64,000 nt of DNA, from contig NC_052104.1 of assembly GCF_012273895.1 (NCBI RefSeq), forward strand, positions 8,866,001 to 8,930,000. Direction: 5' to 3'. Position 1 is the stretch's first letter, and each line of letters begins with the position of its first letter. Below the pieces are notes generated by a model that was not told the DNA's origin, made no database searches, and was given only the letters and a program-made list of their open reading frames with translations. Positions 63,801-64,000 of this stretch are shown here, in pieces. The translations under genes were made by a program, and so were the position numbers. Origin of the DNA: Zerene cesonia. Its lineage: Eukaryota > Arthropoda > Insecta > Lepidoptera > Pieridae.

Positions 63801-63812
63801 TAAAAAAATGGG
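39810..63812 (+). CDS. Large coiled-coil, Ser/Arg-rich putative scaffold protein, 5' part (seven exons, continues past window)
   Basis: Exons are 39810-40621, 43387-43595, 45497-45567, 46156-46375, 46688-46924, 63168-63302 and 63669-63812. Intron phases are 2, 1, 0, 1, 1 and 1, and a further phase-1 donor at 63813 shows the gene continues. About 609 residues are seen. Exon 1 starts at ATG; residues about 80-190 form a Glu/Lys/Leu-rich coiled coil. It then carries a module LLRKQRSRS..GGEDSD..RRRSDG..NWTRVKAAFKWEKA, the last part completed by exon 2. Related pieces recur in exon 4 (STWGKV, GRRRSFSDGGDSDAPP) and exon 5 (ILRKQRSLE, SKWTRVKRAF). Exon 2 has an Ala/Gly-rich hydrophobic stretch followed by Ser/Pro. 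Exons 6 and 7 encode EEIARNYAALQSRLTREF, FHKKLTEWQRMKGARQ and PPPIPARQ, a possible SH3-binding segment. I do not recognise the family; a cytoskeletal or signalling scaffold is an inference. The link across the 16-kb intron rests on phase and composition only. Confidence 0.78.
41041..41225. repeat. Interspersed repeat (AATTGCGAGTCGGACT family), copy 1
   Basis: Shares the TTGCGAGT..GACACTA..GGGT start and the GACGGACGGACAG block with copy 2 at 41748-41960; a fragment is at 9357-9400. Confidence 0.55.
41748..41960. repeat. Interspersed repeat (AATTGCGAGTCGGACT family), copy 2
   Basis: Same family; includes AGGGTTCCGTA and AGACGGACAGCAAAGTCCTA. Confidence 0.58.
41991..42319 (-). mobile_element. 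Poly(A)-tailed retroelement, near full length
   Basis: Same family; T run at 41991, head at 42319. Intron 1 of the 39810 gene. Confidence 0.72.
42664..42882 (-). mobile_element. Short non-autonomous Helitron, same family
   Basis: CTAG preceded by A at 42663; the TCC end is at 42882 followed by T. Intron 1 of the 39810 gene. Confidence 0.75.
42998..43150. repeat. Interspersed repeat, third copy
   Basis: CCCCTCCGAAACAGCTGGACC, then TTTTTCATACCCCTGAA. Intron 1 of the 39810 gene. Confidence 0.5.
43660..44192 (-). mobile_element. Helitron with internal 97-bp tandem repeats
   Basis: Read on the minus strand it starts TCTTATACC after an A and ends CTAG before a T. A 7-bp stem hairpin (43672-43687) lies about ten bases inside the 3' end, the classic Helitron terminator. 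Inside are three tandem 97-98-bp units and an (AT)n run at about 44140-44164. No Rep/helicase ORF, so non-autonomous. It sits in intron 2 of the 39810 gene. Confidence 0.8.
43745..44039. repeat. Three-copy tandem repeat, period 97/98 bp
   Basis: Units begin TTATTTCAGTTG at 43745, 43842 and 43940 and are almost identical, differing only in the length of an A run. The first unit merges with the Helitron 3' region, so the array arose by local duplication inside that element. Confidence 0.95.
44549..44709 (+). mobile_element. Short non-autonomous Helitron, second subfamily
   Basis: TACTAATATTATAAAGCTGA start, GGACAGCTAG end; closely matches 31591-31750. A degraded relative is at 45825-45985. Confidence 0.7.
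45196..45385 (+). mobile_element. Short non-autonomous Helitron (TCCTACTAATATTATAAATG family)
   Basis: Starts TCCTACTAAT after A and ends GCAGCTAG before T. The interior matches the minus-oriented copies listed below. Intron 2 of the 39810 gene. Confidence 0.75.
47390..47530 (+). pseudogene. LINE 3' end fragment (RTE-like)
   Basis: Encodes MWIEGREAFAQEWDSHG then a stop and an A run, a typical end of an RTE-type second ORF. In the large host intron. Confidence 0.5.
47604..47851 (-). CDS. Possible isolated coding exon, unidentified
   Basis: The acceptor ATATTTTAG precedes a phase-1 entry reading ALVTGFKWDLVANRLSMF and on through hydrophobic sequence to TAG at 47604. The first 30 codons have coding-like purine bias; the rest is AT-rich and may lie beyond an unrecognised donor (GTAATT or GTAAAT near 47725). 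No partner exon is established. It could be part of another minus-strand gene in the host intron, or chance. Confidence 0.22.
48787..48849. repeat. 31-bp direct tandem duplication
   Basis: TTTCTAGTTGATTTCTTAAT and following bases are repeated exactly with period 31. Confidence 0.9.
49445..49614 (-). mobile_element. Helitron fragment, second subfamily
   Basis: CTAG at 49445 preceded by A, ATACTAATATTATGAAGC at the far end; the interior is decayed. Confidence 0.5.
50486..50688 (+). CDS. Candidate alternative last exon of the 39810 gene
   Basis: An AG acceptor (TTTCAG) at 50485 opens a phase-1 reading frame of 67 codons ending TGA at 50686-50688, with AATAAA at 50705-50710 just after. Exon 5 of the plus-strand gene exits in phase 1, so it could splice here. 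The peptide (MNPLLSYKVDQRINKICQEV near its start) is hydrophilic and ends Lys/Arg-rich. First-codon-position purines are commoner in this reading than in the antisense reading, which is also open and has a GTGAGT donor at 50499. It matches nothing I recognise. It could be a chance ORF. Confidence 0.4.
50942..51373 (-). CDS. Terminal exon of a helical, N-glycosylation-rich protein
   Basis: An acceptor (CATTACAG) just above 51373 opens a phase-0 frame of 143 codons to a stop at 50942. The peptide has ITGKLIEGVVDLTKQMAHG, then ACLIEVVKAIESEAMDIV and IQDCAYKN, followed by Asn-rich sequence with several N-X-S/T sites (NLT, NAT, NRT, NHS) and a Lys/Leu coiled-coil-like end. Style and cysteine placement resemble the exons at 52358-54447. 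It may be their alternative last exon, through phase-0 donors at 52955 or within 52358-52477, or a tandem paralogue whose first exon I cannot see. An ATG lies seven codons inside the frame, but the splice acceptor just before it argues for an internal start of the exon rather than of the protein. Confidence 0.58.
   Translation of the reverse strand, partial: SPVIKSTMMDITGKLIEGVVDLTKQMAHGAMHEACLIEVVKAIESEAMDIVKDIQDCAYKNLTFIEVNNYIAENNATVLDVEQRNRTGNHSNVKDVQDLLRRMLEKDRATDFDNLKVKLKELHKDLNNIDNNFVMNEVDNKNV
52022..52143 (+). mobile_element. Poly(A)-tailed retroelement, 3' part
   Basis: TTCATGGGTGGTGATGATTG through the CCCGCTTATAGCATAAAA end. Confidence 0.6.
52358..54447 (-). CDS. Helical, Cys-containing protein of unknown family, 3' four exons, nested in host intron
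   Basis: Well-supported exons in transcript order are 54326-54447, 53853-53976, 52955-53119 and 52358-52477 (TGA at 52358-52360), with phases 2, 0 and 0. The encoded 150 residues are strongly helical: IVNAKVAKDDVDKVIEDE, then SVDMVLIKIRLLLQNGTQ, then CLSEKQNVTTALAEKAL, MVVCGYALIGQDPS and VCGHEHDSLKKVVKC. Cysteines sit at the ends of helices, as in small secreted insect proteins. The exon at 53853 reads on into a TGA at 53847 if its GTATGA donor is not used, giving a shorter alternative end. First-position purine bias strongly supports the minus strand. Entry to 54326 is phase 0, so at least one upstream exon with the start is missing; candidates are listed at 55826-56880. The last exon also has a possible in-frame donor (AAG|GTTTGC) that could splice to 50942-51373. 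Confidence 0.62.
52690..52860. repeat. Interspersed repeat (GGGTGGCACCAGC family)
   Basis: Related text at 55955-56115 and 60920-61040: an AACTGTCAA-like start, a GCACC or GCGCC block, a GTCGGTTCACC-like block. Probably a LINE 3' UTR. Confidence 0.42.
53215..53337 (+). mobile_element. 3' fragment of the same SINE family
   Basis: CATGGTGGATTATGACATGG and GGGAACATATATGAAGTGATG match the SINE tail. Confidence 0.6.
53529..53735 (-). mobile_element. Short non-autonomous Helitron, same family
   Basis: CTAA terminus (CTRR type) with the conserved GCGCCACGCGGTTTCACCC block; TCC end at 53735. Lies between two exons of the 52358-54447 gene. Confidence 0.72.
55581..55636 (+). CDS. Candidate short alternative last exon of the 39810 gene
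   Basis: The acceptor TTTTTCAG at 55573-55580 is followed by two bases and 17 codons (AKVGVVEEETVPRSQEAY including the split codon), then TAA. Entry is phase 1, matching the exit of exon 5 (46924). Codons are purine-rich at the first position, as in true coding sequence. No canonical poly(A) signal follows closely. The exon would replace the C-terminus encoded by exons 6 onward. Confidence 0.35.
55826..56880 (-). CDS. Candidate upstream exons of the 52358-54447 gene
   Basis: Three AG-to-GT segments on the minus strand join in phase: 56771-56880 (exit 2), 56271-56349 (entry 2, exit 0; LLNVIEIVISLFMDLLYEAK) and 55826-55888 (phase 0 both ends), then on to 54447. A further, weaker candidate is 57219-57286. 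Composition gives only modest support. The 55826-55888 segment can instead be read as a first exon: an ATG after an in-frame TAG gives MEKICVVLCVVL, a good signal peptide, but its exit phase (2) does not fit 54326. 56771-56880 also has other open frames on both strands. Treat as tentative. Confidence 0.32.
57427..57590. repeat. Interspersed repeat (ATTGTATTGTCACC family)
   Basis: Second copy; adjoins the LINE coding fragment at 57640-58044. Confidence 0.48.
57640..58044 (-). pseudogene. Decayed non-LTR retrotransposon C-terminal coding fragment
   Basis: Minus-strand frames give LNMKSRQKLYLACFHFDLLK and, after a frameshift and stops, CWNDIHPPIQQLL. These resemble the region after the reverse transcriptase domain of insect LINE polyproteins. 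The clade is uncertain. Confidence 0.42.
58552..58751 (-). mobile_element. Short non-autonomous Helitron, same family
   Basis: CTAGCTGCGCCCCGCGG at 58552 after A; the TCC end at 58751 is followed by T. Confidence 0.78.
59226..62550 (-). CDS. Cys-rich predicted secreted or anchored protein, four exons (218 aa), nested in host intron
   Basis: Exons in order are 62500-62550, 61909-62139, 61194-61262 and 59226-59531. All introns are phase 0. The start is an ATG giving a 17-residue hydrophobic leader (MIIILLFLLLLFLIYAY) with a GTACGT donor. Exon 2 carries SCRLGC and FCACDTCPC; exon 3 carries FCRVSSCGMSC; exon 4 is Lys/Glu/Ser-rich and ends with CSKCIEQGFTCMKHC before TAG, 14 cysteines in all. A second donor four bases upstream of the one used for exon 2 (GTATGT at 61912) would put exon 3 out of frame, so the downstream GTAAGA was chosen. 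The intron before exon 4 contains the 1000-N gap, so an extra exon could be hidden there. The leader, paired cysteines and small size suggest a disulfide-bonded extracellular protein. No family was recognised. Confidence 0.66.
59752..60835 (+). mobile_element. Poly(A)-tailed retroelement split by the gap
   Basis: The first 65 bp of the family are seen at 59752-59816; the A run at 60817-60835 is consistent with its tail. Confidence 0.6.
59817..60816. other. Assembly gap (1000 N) inside a poly(A)-tailed repeat
   Basis: Exactly 1000 N. The left flank is the 5' head of the poly(A)-tailed family and the right flank is a run of A, so the gap lies within one copy and its true length may be only a few hundred bases. 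Confidence 0.99.
61495..61716 (+). mobile_element. Poly(A)-tailed retroelement, 5'-truncated
   Basis: Family text from GCCCATATCCC to GACTATGACATGAAGAAAAA. In an intron of the Cys-rich gene. Confidence 0.62.
62985..63135. repeat. Interspersed repeat (ATTGTATTGTCACC family)
   Basis: Third copy, ending just before exon 6 of the 39810 gene. Confidence 0.48.
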
Positions 63813-64000
63813 GTAACTAATATATGTTTGTTTTGTGTTTGTCTGCTAATTTCTACGATGAAATTATATAAATACTCCGTAACAATTGCTTTTCTTTTTA
63901 TATGTAATATATCTTCAATAGGGTTCATAATTTGCGTTCTTTACATGGTCCCACTAACTTCTATAACTTCAAACTTTGAACGTAACTCTATAAATATTTC

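Overview
This is an AT-rich, intron-rich animal nuclear window, almost certainly from a moth or butterfly. The mobile-element load points to Lepidoptera: short Helitrons that start TC and end CTAG between an A and a T, tRNA-derived SINEs with target-site duplications and (GATGAT)n tails, and a poly(A)-tailed family present in more than a dozen copies. There is no operon, phage or bacterial signal. Two 1000-base runs of N (7740-8739 and 59817-60816) are assembly gaps. No species can be named from the sequence. All gene models were assembled by eye from splice sites and intron phase.

Layout. Positions 1-23766 hold no gene I can support, only repeats and one possible minus-strand promoter with a first exon near 10078-10208. 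A complete iodotyrosine deiodinase gene (Iyd, + strand, four exons, 299 aa) runs from 23767 to 35137. Inside its second intron, on the opposite strand, lies an intronless 410-aa MGAT2-family glycosyltransferase homologue (32751-33983). It lacks two residues I recall as catalytic in human MGAT2. Tail-to-tail with Iyd is a four-exon minus-strand gene (35901-37797) encoding a 158-aa protein that ends in runs of arginine and cysteine and looks like a sperm protamine.

From 39810 to beyond the right edge runs a large plus-strand gene. Seven phase-consistent exons encode a coiled-coil, Ser/Arg-rich protein with a repeated S-x-W-T-R-V-K-x-A-F motif. Its roughly 16-kb fifth intron (46925-63167) contains minus-strand genes. 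One is a Cys-rich predicted secreted protein of 218 aa (59226-62550). Another is a helical, Cys-containing protein of unknown family (52358-54447, with more candidate exons on both sides). The same intron holds two possible alternative last exons of the host gene.

The strongest novel candidates are the protamine-like gene, which is split over short exons and easily missed by ORF calling, the nested MGAT2-like probable pseudoenzyme, and the nested secreted-protein genes. No pathway obviously links the genes. What links them is physical nesting and overlap.
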